A stretch of DNA of 61,273 nt from UBA7396 sp034676185 (GCA_034676185.1 JAUCCN010000007.1:1-61273), one strand, 5' to 3'; shown: positions 12,702 to 25,174, counted from the stretch's first letter. A program made the numbers and translations. The notes: a model not told the origin generated them from the sequence alone.

Positions 12702-13529
12702 ATGAAACTTATTTCCTGGAATGTGAATGGAATTAGAGCCTGAATAAAAAAATGAACTTTTTTTGAATATTTAAAAAATGAAAATCCTGATATTATTTGA
12801 CTTCAAGAAGTAAAATCAAAATTTGAGCAACTTGAATCTTCAGATATAGAAAATATTAAAAATCTTTGATATGAAATTTATTGGAATGCTGCTGTCAGAC
12901 CTGGTTATTCAGGAACAGCTCTTTTAACAAAAATAAAACCTTTAAAAATATTTTATTGAATTGATACTTCTTGACTTGATTTAAACCAAATTGAAACTGA
13001 TGAAGTAATTGAAGAAAATCATGAAGGAAGAGTAATCACCGCAGAATATGAAAATTTTTATTTTATCACCGTTTATACTCCAAATGCAAAACCAGATCTC
13101 GCCCGTTTACAATACAGACAAGTTTGGGATGATATATTTTTAAAATATATGAAATTTCTTGAAACAAAAAAACCAGTCATATTTTGTTGAGATCTCAATG
13201 TTGCTCATACAGAAATAGATTTAGCAAATCCAAAAACAAATAAAACAACCGCAACCCGTCCAGGAAGTGCTTGATTTACAGATCAAGAAAGAGCTGGAAT
13301 GCAAGAATTTATAGATAATGATTTTGTTGATACATTTAGATATTTTTATCCTGAAACTATTTGAGCATATAGTTGGTGGAGTAATTTCGGGCAAGCAAGA
13401 GCAAAAAATGTTTGATGGAGAATTGATTATTTTCTCGTGAGTAAAAATTTAAAAGAAAAATTAAAATCTGCTTTTATTAGACCAGAAGTTATGGGAAGTG
13501 ATCATTGTCCAGTTGGTATTGAGATATAA
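12702..13529 (+). CDS. xthA: Exodeoxyribonuclease III / AP endonuclease
   Basis: 275 codons; an in-frame ATG also lies 9 bp upstream. It begins MKLISWNVNGIRAGIKKG and continues with PDIIGLQEVKS, where E is the metal ligand. The catalytic set includes CGDLNVAHTEIDLANP and the C-terminal GSDHCPVGIEI, as in the Exo III/APE1 family, which nicks DNA at abasic sites in base-excision repair. This gene is a good test of the code: TGA stands at the Gly of NGIRAG, DIIG and other conserved positions, while W in SWN is TGG. A terminator follows immediately. Confidence 0.95.
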
Positions 13530-13535
13530 TAAAAT

Positions 13536-13570
13536 AAAAAAAACACTGCTATGGCAGTATTTTTTTTTAT
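13536..13570. terminator. Bidirectional intrinsic terminator
   Basis: Hairpin ACTGC-TATG-GCAGT flanked by A-runs on the left and a long T-run on the right, sitting between two convergent genes (12702-13529 plus, 13567-15777 minus). It can end transcripts from both sides. Confidence 0.85.
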
Positions 13571-15777
13571 TTTTTAAAGAAATCTTTTGGTAATGTTCAT
13601 AAAATTTCTTTAAATGATTTGATTCACATATTTTCTAATAAATTTATAAACTCACTTTCAGTATATTTTCAATTATATCATTTATCTTGTAATCATTTAA
13701 CCAATTCATCAATTTGTTTATTATCTATATTTCCATTATTATTTATTGTAATTTTTACTGGTGAAGAATCAGTTTTTCAATTTTGAGCATAAATAGAAAC
13801 ATCTATATTTGAATTTGGATTATTTGAATCAACTTTTTGTGCTTTAATAGTATTTGGTAAAATTGTAGGAGATGTAGAGCTTCCTGAAGAACTTCAAGAA
13901 TATCATCAAATATTACCTTGTATTTGCTCTACTGTTTTACTAGCATATTCTAGCCTAGCTGCTTCAAATGCTGCTGAATTTTTCCATTGACTTTGATCAG
14001 TTGATGCTTTTTTTAGTATTTCTGCTAATTGTTGTCCATCTTTAGCTGTCTTAATCTGTGTTACTAAAGGTGGATTAGCTCATAGTTTATCATATAAATC
14101 TCATAGTTTATCTCTAGCTCTTGGATTAGATTGTACTGATTTAGCATCAATACTAGCTAATCATTCTTGCATTCATTTTTGGATATCTTGTTGTCCTATA
14201 TATGGTTTTTGAATAAGTCTATCAAGTTTGTTTAACATCTCATCACCAAATCAAAATGATTTTGCCGCATTTTGTCAGAATTGTGATCATTGACTAGAGT
14301 AATGTCACTCTATAGACGAAGTAAAAGATCTTCCTGCATTTGATAATTCCGAAGAACTAATAGCTCCATTTCCAGTTGGAATAATCGGCGCATACGTTGG
14401 TGCTTTCATTGCCAGCGAACCGATACTTTTTCAAAACTCTTCAAATGGACTAACAACATTTTCTGTAATTTTTGATTGTTTTAAAGCTGCCATAACTGCC
14501 ATCCAAAGTATTGCGAGTCAAAACACTTGTAAAAGTAGTGTTCAAAAACTTCCTTGAAATCCTCCAATAAGTTTTTTCATCTTTTGCTTTACCTCTGAAT
14601 CATTCTTTGATCCCTCATTCGTAAATTTAATTCAAGCAAATGTTAGTGTTTTTCCATCATCAGATATGATATTTGATTTTGAAGATGTAATATTATTTCC
14701 TGCTGCAAAAAGAAACAAAAGTCAAAATGCCAAAGCAGCAGAAACATATACTGGAACAAAAGCAAGTGAAATAAATTCTTTTATACTAAATTTTCCATCA
14801 ACAATTCATTCTTTTTCTTTTTTAAAAAAATATAAAAGTCAAAATACTGGAGATAACATAGCATAAAACCATAAATATACTCCTCTCACGAATAAAGCCA
14901 GTGCAAGAGCAATCATTAAAAGAGCATACACCACCACAAAGAGTAAATCAAACATCGCCTTTACGGTTAAATCAGATATACTCTTAATTCCATTTTCCAG
15001 ATTTACATCATCAACGGTCAATTTTCCATTTCCATCTATACTCATAATTCCATACGTGTATACCGTGGTAATTCAAAATAATGACTCAGAATTTTTTGGA
15101 TTGAGTATATCTTTGAGATTCATTTTTTCAGATCATTTACAATTAACCGGACTTTGATTTTCTTTTTGTTTTCAACTTATTGTTACATATTCTTTACAAA
15201 ATTCAACTTTTTGTAATTCACTATCTTTCATATATGTATCTTTGAATGTATCATAAGGAAGTGATAATACACCTACAGTTAAAAGACTAGAAATAGAAAG
15301 TATAAATTGTACAAAATACCAAGTAAATGGTACAATAAGGACTCAAATAATAAATCTCGGCATTGCTTCTTTAAGCTGGTAGCCCTCTTCTTTTCAGATA
15401 ATATTCATAAAAGCAATCCATATAAATATGAATGCAAAAATAAAATATACCACATTTGAAATCATAATCCACATAGTTTTCAAAGCTCAATCGCTTCATC
15501 AAAGTCAAACAACATTTCCAGAAGTCCATTCAGGGTACAAAAATAATCCTACTAAAAATGTAAGAAGTCCAAGTAAAGACGCAACTATTTTTAAAAATCC
15601 ATTTAATCACTCAATAAATACATTTTTATTTTGAGCTTGTGTTTGAGGAGTTGAACCAGTTGTATTCGCAAAACTCAAATCAAAAAACATGAAAAACATG
15701 AAAAAAAATCAGAAAATATAGAGAATATTTTTTCTATTTTTTGTTAAAAAATTATTTAAACTCGTTAAAATTTTCAT
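13567..15777 (-). CDS. Large polytopic membrane protein, VirB6/TrbL-like candidate
   Basis: 736 codons. The signal-like N-terminus (ILYIFGFFFMFFMFFDLSFA) is followed by at least six hydrophobic segments: residues ~50-70, ~105-130, ~150-200 (with PRFIIGVLIVPFTWYFVQFI), ~280-310 (DLLFVVVYALLMIALALALF), ~350-370 and ~395-415. A Q-, S- and N-rich soluble tail takes up the last ~280 residues. The layout recalls the VirB6/TrbL channel subunits of type IV secretion systems, and such genes occur in CPR bacteria, but no signature motif proves it. It stands alone, convergent with exonuclease III, with no other secretion genes next to it. Function is inference. Confidence 0.55.
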
Positions 15778-15867
15778 ATATTACAAACAAAAATTAAATC
15801 TTCTGTGATAATTGTATCATATTTTTCTACGAAGTGCAAAAAATAATCAAAAAATCCTATTTATTTG

Positions 15868-15911
15868 AAACAAAAAGAATAACTTTTAAAAAAAAGTTAT
15901 TCTTTTTGTTT
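15868..15911 (-). terminator. Long perfect hairpin after tRNA-Lys
   Basis: Perfect 20-bp inverted repeat (AAACAAAAAGAATAACTTTT and its complement) around a 4-A loop, located 15 bp downstream of the tRNA-Lys 3' end on the minus strand. Best read as its transcription terminator; the stem is unusually long and wholly AT-rich apart from two G-C pairs. Confidence 0.65.
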
Positions 15912-15925
15912 TATTTATCTAAAAA

Positions 15926-16001
15926 TGGTGGACCTGCCGGGCTACGATCCCGGGACCTTCGCCTTAAGAGGGCGCTGCTCTACCAACTGAGCTACAAATC
16001 C
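15926..16001 (-). tRNA. tRNA-Lys(CUU)
   Basis: 76 nt with encoded CCA. The acceptor stem GGATTTG pairs with CAGGTCC (two G-U pairs), the D-arm GCTCAGTTGGTAGAGC is canonical, and the anticodon loop CTCTTAA gives CUU. The T-arm reads CCGGG...CCCGG, with ATCGTAG as the seven-base loop instead of the usual TTCGAAT. The anticodon stem has one end mismatch (G-A). Nothing unusual otherwise. Confidence 0.93.
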
Positions 16002-16135
16002 AAAAAAGTAATTTTCCACTTTTTCCTTTCTTTTTCAATACATTTATCTTATAAAAAAAGAAGACTTTTATTATGAAAAGTATTTTTTTCAAATGCGAGC
16101 CTCAGTTTATAAATTTTTATATAAAAATCAAATTT

Positions 16136-17305
16136 TTATAGATTTTTTCCAACCACATATCAACTCGTCCAGGAAAGTTGTAAATTAAATCCTCCTGTTT
16201 TTCCTGTAATATCTAAAACTTCTCAAGCAAAATAAAGTCACTCCATCTTTTTTGACTCTAAATGATTGGTTAATTCATCTATTTTTATTCCTCATCCTGT
16301 TACTTTTGCTTCTTTCCAAGTTCTATAATCTTGTAATTCTAATACAACTTCATTATTATTTTCTGTTATATCAAAAAATTTTACTATTCTCTTAGGAAGA
16401 ATATCAATATTTTCAAAAGATAATTTTAAAGAAATATGTTCTTTTATAAAAGTTCTATCAATGTAATCATCTCTTTCACTTTCAGGAATTTTTGAAAAAT
16501 CAATTGATTGAATAAATTTTGACAAGTCAAGAGAATTTATGTATTCTCAAATAGCAACTGCTCCATTAAAAATAATAGGACCAGATACTCAAAAATGAGT
16601 GAACAATAATGGTCAAAGTTCAGAATAAAGTGGTTTTTGTGATAATTGGGAAATAATTTCTAAATGTACATCACTTGAAACTCAAGATATTTCACTCATA
16701 TCTTTTTTAGTCACAAGTCCGCACAATCATCTATGAGGATGAATGATAGTATGTCAAAATTGTTCTGCCCAAACATAACCATCTCAAGTAGTTCCAACTT
16801 GAGAAAAACTTCTTCATCCAGAAGTAATAACTACTTTAGACGCCAAATATTTTTCATTTTGTATAGTTATAATTTCAAAAAAATCTCATACTTTTTTTAC
16901 ATCTACAACAGATTGATCACATTGAACTTTTGTATTATTTTCTTGTGCTTTTCTCATCAATAATTGAAGTAATTCTCTACTATCTCAACTTTCAAGAATC
17001 AATCTTCCTCTATCTTCTTCAATAATTTTCACACCATTCTCTTCAAAAAAAGATATAATATCATAATTATTATATTGCTTAAATAAAGAAATAAGTGCTT
17101 TCTTATTTTGACCAAAGTAATCTCTTTGAGGCTCTATATCAATATTTGAGACATTTGCTCTTTCTCACCCTGAAAGTAATACCTTCACTCATGGATTTTT
17201 TCATTTTTCTAAAATCAATTTTGAATATTGCTTAGGTGCCTGTATTGCAGTAAAAAGTCCTGCTGCTCAAGCTCAGATGATAATAATGTCGTATTTTTTA
17301 TTCAT
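16136..17305 (-). CDS. NAD(P)/FAD-dependent oxidoreductase, HI0933/BaiN family
   Basis: 389 codons. The N-terminal dinucleotide fold is DIIIIGAGAAGLFTAIQA (GxGxxG, two Gly as TGA), followed by LILEKGKNPGVKVLLSGGER, the long-form motif of the HI0933/BaiN flavoproteins (LLEK...G.K.L.SGGGRCN). The C-terminal FAD end reads GGFNLQLSWTSWYVVGKNL. These proteins bind FAD; some act as reductases, many have no known substrate. The next gene downstream overlaps nothing and starts on its own. It forms a minus-strand run with two unknown genes upstream (17311-17889 and 17906-18520) at spacings of 5 and 16 bp, which suggests one transcript. Confidence 0.85.
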
Positions 17306-17310
17306 GTATA

Positions 17311-17889
17311 TTATATTAAAATATTTCATTCATGAGAGACTCTATAACTCCCATTTGAAGAGATTTCTAGATTCATTGTTCATATTTTTTCCGTATCTGA
17401 CCTTGTTTTATCTCTACTATTATAATAAGATATTATAGTTTTTGGAACTATTTTTTGTGTTTGCTCAATGAAATCAGAAAGGAGTAAAAAATGATTATTT
17501 GGTCGACTAGTATCATTAGCTAAAAATATCTCTATTTTTGATACTTCTTGTAAATTATATGAATTATTTTTAATATGTTTTTGTATTTGGTTCAATGATG
17601 CTTCAATCATACCTTCTATAGGAGGGAAATGCGTAGAAATAACTGCTATTATTGCTCATGCTGAATTTTTTAGGAGAATAAAAGAAGCAGTACAGCCATT
17701 TAATCAGTCTGTTGAAATAATATATTTTTTTCATTTTAAAATTGATGTAAAAATTGTCTGAAAAACCTGAAAGTTTATGTTTTCAGATGCATTCAAATCT
17801 AAAATATCATTTACCTCTTGAGCGACTCATAAATCTAATTTATTTTTTGATTCTATTTTCGCTAAAGGAGAAAGTAATATATCACTCAT
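17311..17889 (-). CDS. Conserved-looking soluble protein, unknown
   Basis: 192 codons with no signal peptide or membrane segment. The central part KKYIISTDGLNGCTASFILL then AIIAVISTHFPPIEGMI reads as two or three buried strands with a Gly-Cys turn, followed by a helical part (SLNQIQKHI) and KIEIFLANDTSRPNNHFLLL. The GC turn after strands resembles CheD-type and other deamidase folds in layout, but I see no His partner that would support this. Five bp upstream of the flavoprotein gene and 16 bp downstream of another unknown. No function assigned. Confidence 0.55.
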
Positions 17890-17905
17890 ACATTCAAAAT
17901 TAAAC

Positions 17906-18520
17906 CTATAAATCTAAAACTATCTCATCAGGAAGTCCCGGATATCAAATATTTTGTCATTTATTTATATATTCTGATAAATATTTTTGAGCAACTTTTG
18001 GTGATAAAACAATTTCTCCTTCTCATATATTTCATAAAATTGCATTTCAATCCTGAAAAATTTTTACAAGATCTCACACAGGAATTTTAAAAATCCCAAT
18101 TATATTTCTATCAATTCAATATCAATCTTCCCATCAGGTAAAGGCAGAAGTTGGAACTCAATTTCAACCTCCATGGTATACAGAAGTAGCTAAAAGATCT
18201 TGATATCAATTTGATAATTGTTTATCTTTTATGAGATGTTCATAATGATGCGCAACTCGAGTAAGTACAACATTTCCTTTATTGTCAATATTGAGAGTTT
18301 TAAAACCACTAAATTGTGCACCAAATGTTCCATCAGAAAATGAAATAGCAACAGATGTCTTATATTTTTTATCCTGAATATTTGCTAATAAATATAATAA
18401 ATATCTCGGATTTAATAAAATAATATCGTCTATTTGCTGAGAAGTATATTGAGATAACTTACTAATTTCAGAATATTTAGAATGAATCTCTTGAGGAGAG
18501 GAAATATTTTTAACTTGCAT
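17906..18520 (-). CDS. Soluble protein with possible ADP-ribosyltransferase-like core, unknown
   Basis: 204 codons. Helical N-terminus (SSPQEIHSKYSEISKLSQYT), then TSVAISFSDGTFGAQFSGFK. The C-terminal half has LLATSVYHGGGNGVPTSAFT and GEGEIVLSPKVAQKYLSE. The order YHG..., an S/T strand and an E-x-V.SP element recalls ADP-ribosyltransferase folds, yet the usual R/H-STS-E triad cannot be placed with certainty, so this stays a weak suggestion. All three genes of the run 16136-18520 share strand and spacing. No signal peptide. Confidence 0.5.
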
Positions 18521-18608
18521 AAAATATATATCATTATATTAAGTAATTACATACTAACATAAAAATTAATATTTTACAAAAAAGTAACTAAAAATATCAA
18601 CTGGGTAA

Positions 18609-20048
18609 TTATCCTAATTTTTTCTTTAAAATTTCATTAAATATTTTTGGATTTCCAGCTCCTTGTGAAGCCTTCATACATTGTCATACTAAAAATCCAA
18701 AAATTCTTTCATTTCCTGCTTTATAATCTTCCACTTGTGTAGGATTTTCTCAAATAATAGTATCAACTATCATTTCTAAAGCTCAAATATCATTTTTTTG
18801 AATTAAGTTTTTATTTTCAGCAATTTCTCTTGCTTTTCCCCCATTTGCAAATAATTCTTCTACTACAATCTTTGCATTCGTTGAAGATAATTCATCAGCA
18901 TTTACCATTTTAATAGTTTCAGATAATTCTTTTGCTGATATTTTTATATTTTCTATATCATCAATAAGAGCTTCTTTCATAAGTGCTAAAATAACAGTAG
19001 TTACATAGGCACATGATTTTTTTGCGTCTCCACTCAAAGCAACTACTTCATCAAAATAATTTCCTAAAGTATAATCTGCTGATAATATTCTTGCATCATC
19101 TTCACCGAGTTTAAATTCATGTAAATATCTCAGCCTTTTTTCAATTGGTAATTCTGGAAGTGATTTTCTACATTCTTCTACAAATCCATCTTCCAAAATA
19201 ATTGGCAATAAATCAGGTTCTGGAAAATATCTATAATCCATCGCATCTTCTTTACTTCTTTGAGTTTGGCTCACTCACTTATCATCATCCCAACCTCTTG
19301 TTTCTTGATCTACTTTTCCCCCTCCATCAAGAATTTTTACTTGTCTTAAAAATTCATTATCAATCGCCCTTCCGATAGATGAAAATGAATTGATATTTTT
19401 CAGTTCTACTCTCGTTCCAAAGGTAGTAGTTCAAATAGGCATAATAGAAAGATTTACATCACATCTCATTTGTCATTTTTCCATATCAGCATCAGACACT
19501 CCAGCAGCTCTCATCATTTTTTGAAGCTCACGCAAAAATTCCATTACTTCTTCTTTATCTGTAAATACAGGATTGGTTACTATTTCCATAAGAGGACTTC
19601 ATGCTCTGTTATAATCACACAGAGTCTTTCCTCCAGCATGAACAAGTTTTCCAGCATCATTTTCTAAGTGCATGTGATGAATGGAAAAACTTCTTTCTAT
19701 ACCATTTACTAATACTTTTACACTTCCTTCTCAAACAATGGGGTCATACATTTGAGTAATTTGATAACTAAGTGGATTATCCGGATAAAAATAAGTTTTT
19801 CTGTCAAAACGAGAAGTTTTATGTACTTCACATCACATCATCATTCCTCAAATAAGTCATAATCTTACTACCTCTTTATTTACAGTAGGAAGCATTCCTG
19901 GAAATCACATACATATAGGACAAACATTCACATTTGGTTCTGGAGATAATGCAACTGCATTTTTGCAATTACAAAACATCTTTGTATTTGATTTAATTCT
20001 CACATGTATTTCAAGTCAAATAACTTTTTGGTAATCTTTTGCTGGCAT
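18609..20048 (-). CDS. gatB: Asp-tRNA(Asn)/Glu-tRNA(Gln) amidotransferase subunit B
   Basis: 479 codons, the usual GatB length. Early motif VIGLEIHVRIKSNTKMFC, then CNCKNA and VCPICMGFPG give the Zn-binding cysteines. Kinase-like core: KTYFYPDNPLSYQITQMYDP and SIHHMHLENDAGKL. The mid-region SKEDAMDYRYFPEPDLLP is diagnostic, and the C-terminal YqeY-type tail ends QGAGNPKIFNEILKKKLG. With GatA and GatC it converts misacylated Glu-tRNA(Gln) or Asp-tRNA(Asn). Neither partner gene is in the window, so gatCAB is not a single operon here. Confidence 0.97.
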
Positions 20049-20083
20049 ATTTATTATTAGTGATAAAAATTTTTCTTAATATA

Positions 20084-20122
20084 AGAAAAAAAAGCAAAAA
20101 AACAAGGCTTTTTTGCTTTTTT
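20084..20122. other. Hairpin in the divergent gatB / nuclease intergenic region
   Basis: Inverted repeat AAAAAAGCAAAAAA ... TTTTTTGCTTTTTT around a short loop, followed by TTAAG. It has terminator form, but it lies upstream of both divergent genes, between gatB's start (20048) and the promoter at 20162. It could end a transcript coming from the left or act as a leader structure for one of the two genes. Confidence 0.5.
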
Positions 20123-20161
20123 AAGTTATTTTTTCTTATTTTTATTTTTTCTACAAAAAAT

Positions 20162-20189
20162 TTGACAAAAAATAAAAATCAAGTATAGA
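20162..20189 (+). promoter_or_regulatory. Promoter of the beta-CASP nuclease gene
   Basis: TTGACA at 20162-20167, 16-bp spacer, TATAGA at 20184-20189. The start codon is at 20219, giving a leader of about 23 nt without a Shine-Dalgarno sequence. Confidence 0.65.
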
Positions 20190-20218
20190 TAAATCTTATT
20201 TTTTTAATTTTGCAAGTT

Positions 20219-23200
20219 ATGTCAAAGGTAAGTATTAATTATGCTGGAGGAATTGATAGGAAAGAGGAATGAAGAAATTTAACAGGATCTCAAACTATTT
20301 TTTCAGTTAATTTCTGAAAAACAAAAACTCCTACAATTGTAATAGATGCTTGAGCTATTCAATGAGTAAAAAAAGCAAATGAATTAAATAAAATAATAAA
20401 TAACTGAGTGTTAAATTCAGATGTTTTACCAATTACTCATGCTCACGCTGACCATGCTGGTTTGGTACCATACTTAGTAAAAAAATGATATTCTGGAAGA
20501 ATTATCATGACTGAATTAACAAAGCTACAATCTCAAGTAATGTGGTTAGATTATGTAACTTTGACAAAAAATGAAATTGAAAAAATGAAAGAGTTAAATG
20601 CAAAACTTTCAAAAAGACTCCATGAAGCACTTCAAATTGTACACCATTATGAAGAAATAACTCAATCTAAAAAACCCAAAAATAAAGTAAAAATGAGTGA
20701 AAAATATCTTGAAAAAACAATAGAAAATAAATCTCATTTCGAAGCATATCAAGAATCATTATCTATTTTAAAAGAATATGGAGTTGAATCAGAAAAAGAT
20801 ATTTCATCAGTGTTACAAGAAGTTCCTTTTCTGCTTTTTGATGAAGAAGATATTGAAAAAACTCTTACAAAAATAGAAACACTTGAAAAATGAGAAAGTC
20901 GTGAATTACAAAATCATCATCCTATTAGTTCTTGAAAAGATCCTCTTATTGAAAAACTTCCTGGAATGGTAAAAAGTTGACACTCAAAAGCTATTCCTGT
21001 TTTAACTGCTCTCAAAGGGACAGTAGTATCAAAACTACTAAAAATGTGAGAAAATACTCAAAAACTTCAAGCAGAAAATAAAGAAATTGAAGAAGCAAAT
21101 AATAAACTTACTGAACAAATTCAACTCACTCTAAATTTTGTAGAATTTGCAAAAGAAAAATCTCAAAATTTAGAAGATTTTGAAAAAAGATATGGTACAT
21201 TAGTAAAACTTGATGATAGAAAAATTCATGAAGAAATAAAATCTCTTGAAACTATCAGTCTCAATGGAGAAAATTTTAATATATTTAAATTGCTCGACAC
21301 ATATTCAAATTTTAATTTCAAACTTCCAACTCAACACGATGATCACATTTCTCTTTCAAATGAGTTAGAAGAATTAGGAATTCATTCTTTACAGGATATA
21401 GAAAAACATCTTCCAGAACTTCCGGAAAAAGATTATGAAAATTTTGATATTAGAAAATGATTAAAAAATGCATTTACTACTCCTAAATCTAAAGTTAATA
21501 TTCATGATTATGCAATTTTTATAGAAAATATAAATAGTTTTTCAATTCAAGAAATTTTTGATATTTTAAAAAGTGGGAAAAAGATATTTATCAAAAAAAA
21601 TATTCTTTGAGCATTCAGAACTAAACTTCTTCATGAAGTTGAAAAAAACCTTGAAAATCATAGGAAAAATCAAGAAATAAAAGAAACACTCCAAAATGCA
21701 TATGATTTAGTTCAAATGTATGAAGGTGATTCTCAACTCTATGTACAAAATAATGTAGAAAAATATAAATCTGCAAATAAATTTGTAAATAAATTTAATT
21801 TTGAAAGCTTTCAAGATATTTACCAAGCTGAAGAACTTGATGATTTACTTGATATTACATATGAAAATATCCCAAAACAAAGTACAATAGTTCATATAAA
21901 AAGACTTGATGATAGTAGAATTTTTGATATTTTATTTTCAAAAAATAATAATATTATTTATTATATTGAACCAAAGATAAGAGAAAGAATTAAAGAAAAA
22001 TTAAGTGATTATATTTGAACATTTCAAGCAAGAAAAACAGATTATAAAAGAAAATTAGCTCTTTATAATGAATATTTAAACTTCATTAAAATATACGAAG
22101 GAAAAGCTTCACATAATATCTCTGAATCGGAATATAACGCTGCTAAAACACTTTTAGAAAATCATAATATTTCTTCTTCTAAAAATATAGAGAATTTTTA
22201 CATTTTTGAAACTTTTTCTGCATATACTCAAAAAGATATTGATACATTTTTACAAAATATTACTGAAGTAAATGAAGATTTTGATATGAATAGTCTTGTA
22301 TTTACCTACATTAATAGCGAAGATGATGAAAGAGTTTTTGATATTCCATATGAATATGAAGACCCAAAAAAAATTTTTGTTATTCATGAAAGTGCAAAAG
22401 AAAATATAAGAAAAAAATTATCTCTCGCAAGATGAGATAATTTCAAAACTCTTTCTGTCAGAAAGAGAAAAAGAGCCCAATTAAAAGAAAAATTTGAATT
22501 ATTACAACAGTATAATCAATATTTCTCTTATTTATTTGAGATTGAATGATATGAAAATGTTGGAGAATTCATTGCTGAACTTCATAATAGAAGAACTCAA
22601 ATTATACAAGCAAGATCACAAATCAAAAAAATAGAATTTGCAAAAATACTTCAAAAAAAACTTAATCAATGATGAGAAGTAATACAAGCTGAATATGAAA
22701 TAGCTCTTGCTTTCTTAAAGTCATATAACATTAAATCTATTGATGATTTACCAAAAGTATTACAAAAACTTCATAATATTGAATATGATTACTCTGATGT
22801 AAAAAAAGCAATTTCATTATTAAAATGAGTCCATATTGATAAAAATAGTGATATTTTAGAAAGTTTAAAATTAAGCTTTGTTGATGCAGGTCATATTGAG
22901 TGAAGTGTTCAAGCTATTATTACAGCTGTTGTAAGTGAAGTTGATAAAGTTTTAACAAAAGGAAAAACAGGTGGAAGAAAATTAAAACATACAAATTATG
23001 CTCTTTCATGAGATTTATGAAGAGTAAATGAACCAAATTTAAGTGGAAGTCCAGAACAAATTCCTTATGTACTTGATTATTACCAAGTAGAATCAACCTA
23101 TGCGGGAAGAGAACATGCGAATAAAGAAGAAAGTATAAAAAAATTACTTAATTCTATTGCTACTGCAAAATGAAAAGTATTAATTCCAGCCTTTTCAATG

Positions 23201-24043
23201 CAAAGAACACAGGAAGTATTAATGTTAATTTTAAAAAATAGATTAGATTGACTGAAATATATTCAGCAAATAAAACATTTATCAAAAGAAAAACAAAGAA
23301 TTATTTGAGATATTTCAAAAAGTCATAGTGCTTCTTTAAGAAGAGATTATGAAGAACAAATAGCAAATCTTGATTTACAAATCAAATATCTTCAAGCAAA
23401 AGTATGTGATTATGATATTATTCTTGATAGTCCAACCAGTGAAGCAATTACTCAAATATATATTAATCATTGTGGAGAAACATATAATTTACTCAATCCA
23501 AAAACTCAAATAGAATTATTTGGAAAGGAAGTAATTACGTATGTAAAACAATCTAAACTTTGAGAAAATAATAAAGAAAATAGAATCACTCTTGAAGAAA
23601 TTTATTCTGAAACAAGAAGAGATAGAAAAGAAGTTATTATTTCTGCATCTGGAATGGCTGATGGTTGATCTATTTTACCACATTTAAAAGAAAACTTACA
23701 AAATTCTAATTCAAAAATTATTTTTGTAGGATATTGTCCTATTTCAACCAGAGGTGGAAAAATCAAAGCAGGAGATAAATTTATTAGTATTGATGGTGAA
23801 GCATATGGAGTAGAGTGTGAATTTGATGATATTACTGGATTTTCAGGACATATTGATGAAAAAGAACTTATTACTTATTTGACAACATTAAAGTTTAAAA
23901 AATGAGCCATTATTGCTCTTACCCACGGAGATGAGAAAAGACTTTGACTCGCAAAAAGGATTGAAGATGCAATGAAAAAAGTATGACAAAAAATAAAAGT
24001 AGTCGTACCTCAACTTGGAGAAACAAGAACTATGAAACTATAA
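20219..24043 (+). CDS. Metallo-beta-lactamase/beta-CASP nuclease with giant internal insertion
   Basis: 1,274 codons against ~450-470 for the usual family. The N-terminus holds VIDAGAIQG and THAHADHAGLVPYLVKKG (His74-x-His76-x-Asp78-His79), the metal-binding motif of CPSF/RNase J-type enzymes. The next metal motifs appear only at FVDAGHIEGSVQ (His892) and SGDLGR (Asp932, both Gly TGA). The beta-CASP part follows: KVLIPAFSMQRTQEVL, IILDSPTSEAITQIY, VIISASGMADG, FVGYCPISTRGG, ECEFDDITGFSGHID and ALTHGDEKRL. So all catalytic residues are kept, but residues ~110-880 are inserted. That part is helical, K- and E-rich and coiled-coil-like, with locally recurring F-I-(Q/E)-(D/E)-I stretches. Probably an RNA-processing nuclease; the role of the insert is unknown. 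Confidence 0.88.
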
Positions 24044-24044
24044 T

Positions 24045-24075
24045 AAAAAAACAGTTTAAAACTGTTTTTTTATTT
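24045..24075. terminator. Bidirectional terminator
   Basis: Hairpin AAAAAAACAGTTT-AA-AACTGTTTTTTT between convergent genes. The stop codon of the minus-strand gene (24070) lies within its right arm. Confidence 0.85.
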
Positions 24076-25155
24076 TTTTCATTTTTTCATATTTTTTTTC
24101 ACTGTATATGATTTTAAAATAATATCTTGCCACTCAGGTTTTTGTTGCATCGAAAGTATTATTTTTTGTAAATCAGGATTGTCAAAAGATGTTTGATTTC
24201 CAGAATAAGCCTCTTCAATTGCTTTTGAGAGAGCTCTCAGTTTATGTTTTTTAGAAATTTTTTGCTTTTGTAATTGTAAATCATGATTTTGAGGAGTTCA
24301 TGATGTGAGCCTTTTTTTAATAAGTATTTCTCTTGTTTTTGCTATTTCAGCATCTGTTTGTTTAATATTATTTTCTATTTTTGGTTTTATTATCTTTCAA
24401 AAATAATTTATAGTTACTGCTTTTATAATATAATCAGGGATTTCTTCCCCATTTGGCCCCATATATCAGCTAAAAATATTTTTTCTATTCGCTTTATATT
24501 GAACCGAAGGAATTGATTGAGAAAAAGAAATATTTTTTTTATATTCCACAGAAATATTTGGAATATAAGATTGAATTTCTTTTGTTCTTCATTTTTCTTT
24601 TTGTTCTTTTTCTGCTAAAATATAACTATCCAACCAAACAGCTCTCAAATATCAAGATTCAAATGCTCCAATACGATTACTCGTACTATTATGACCATCA
24701 ATATAAATAAATGCTTTTCCATCTTGATACCAAACTTCTCTTGATACAGATGCTAATATTTTTGTATTTTTACTCAATGTATCAATATAGGTTCCATCAA
24801 AAGCATAAAACCTTGCATGATCAGAAAGTGTAATTGATGATGATGATAATTTAAAATCTGCCTTTTGAAATACTTTTGGATTTAAATTTGATTCTAATTT
24901 ATCTTGAAATTTTTTTACTGGTACAGATTCTTGAAATCAAGTTTGTGGTGTTTGCTTTGCCTGAATAGTATTTCAAAAAAATCCCGAAAATTTATTTTCT
25001 GGTAATTTTTTTTCTCAAAATGCTTGAAACCCTTTTCATAAGATTCAAGAAATAGTTTTTCAAAAAAAATTTCTCATCTTTTTTACTGGTTCCACAAATG
25101 GTTGAAATCTTTCTCCTTCCTGCTTTAAATCTTCATACGCTGGTATAAAATTCAT
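24070..25155 (-). CDS. Soluble protein of unknown function
   Basis: 361 codons, no signal peptide. A Phe- and Gly-rich amphipathic N-terminal stretch (FFGKTISGILGKGFQAFGEK, residues ~28-50) is followed by a linker, then a compact domain around residues 110-200 with DHARFYAFDGTYID, ASVSREVWYQDGKAFIYIDG and FESGYLRAVWLDSYI. The C-terminus is helical and very basic (KKHKLRALSKAI, KKNMKKGKK). I do not recognise the family. It follows the coiled-coil gene 25175-26455 by 19 bp on the same strand, so both are likely made together. Confidence 0.6.
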
Positions 25156-25174
25156 ATTCTATAAAAATTAAAAA

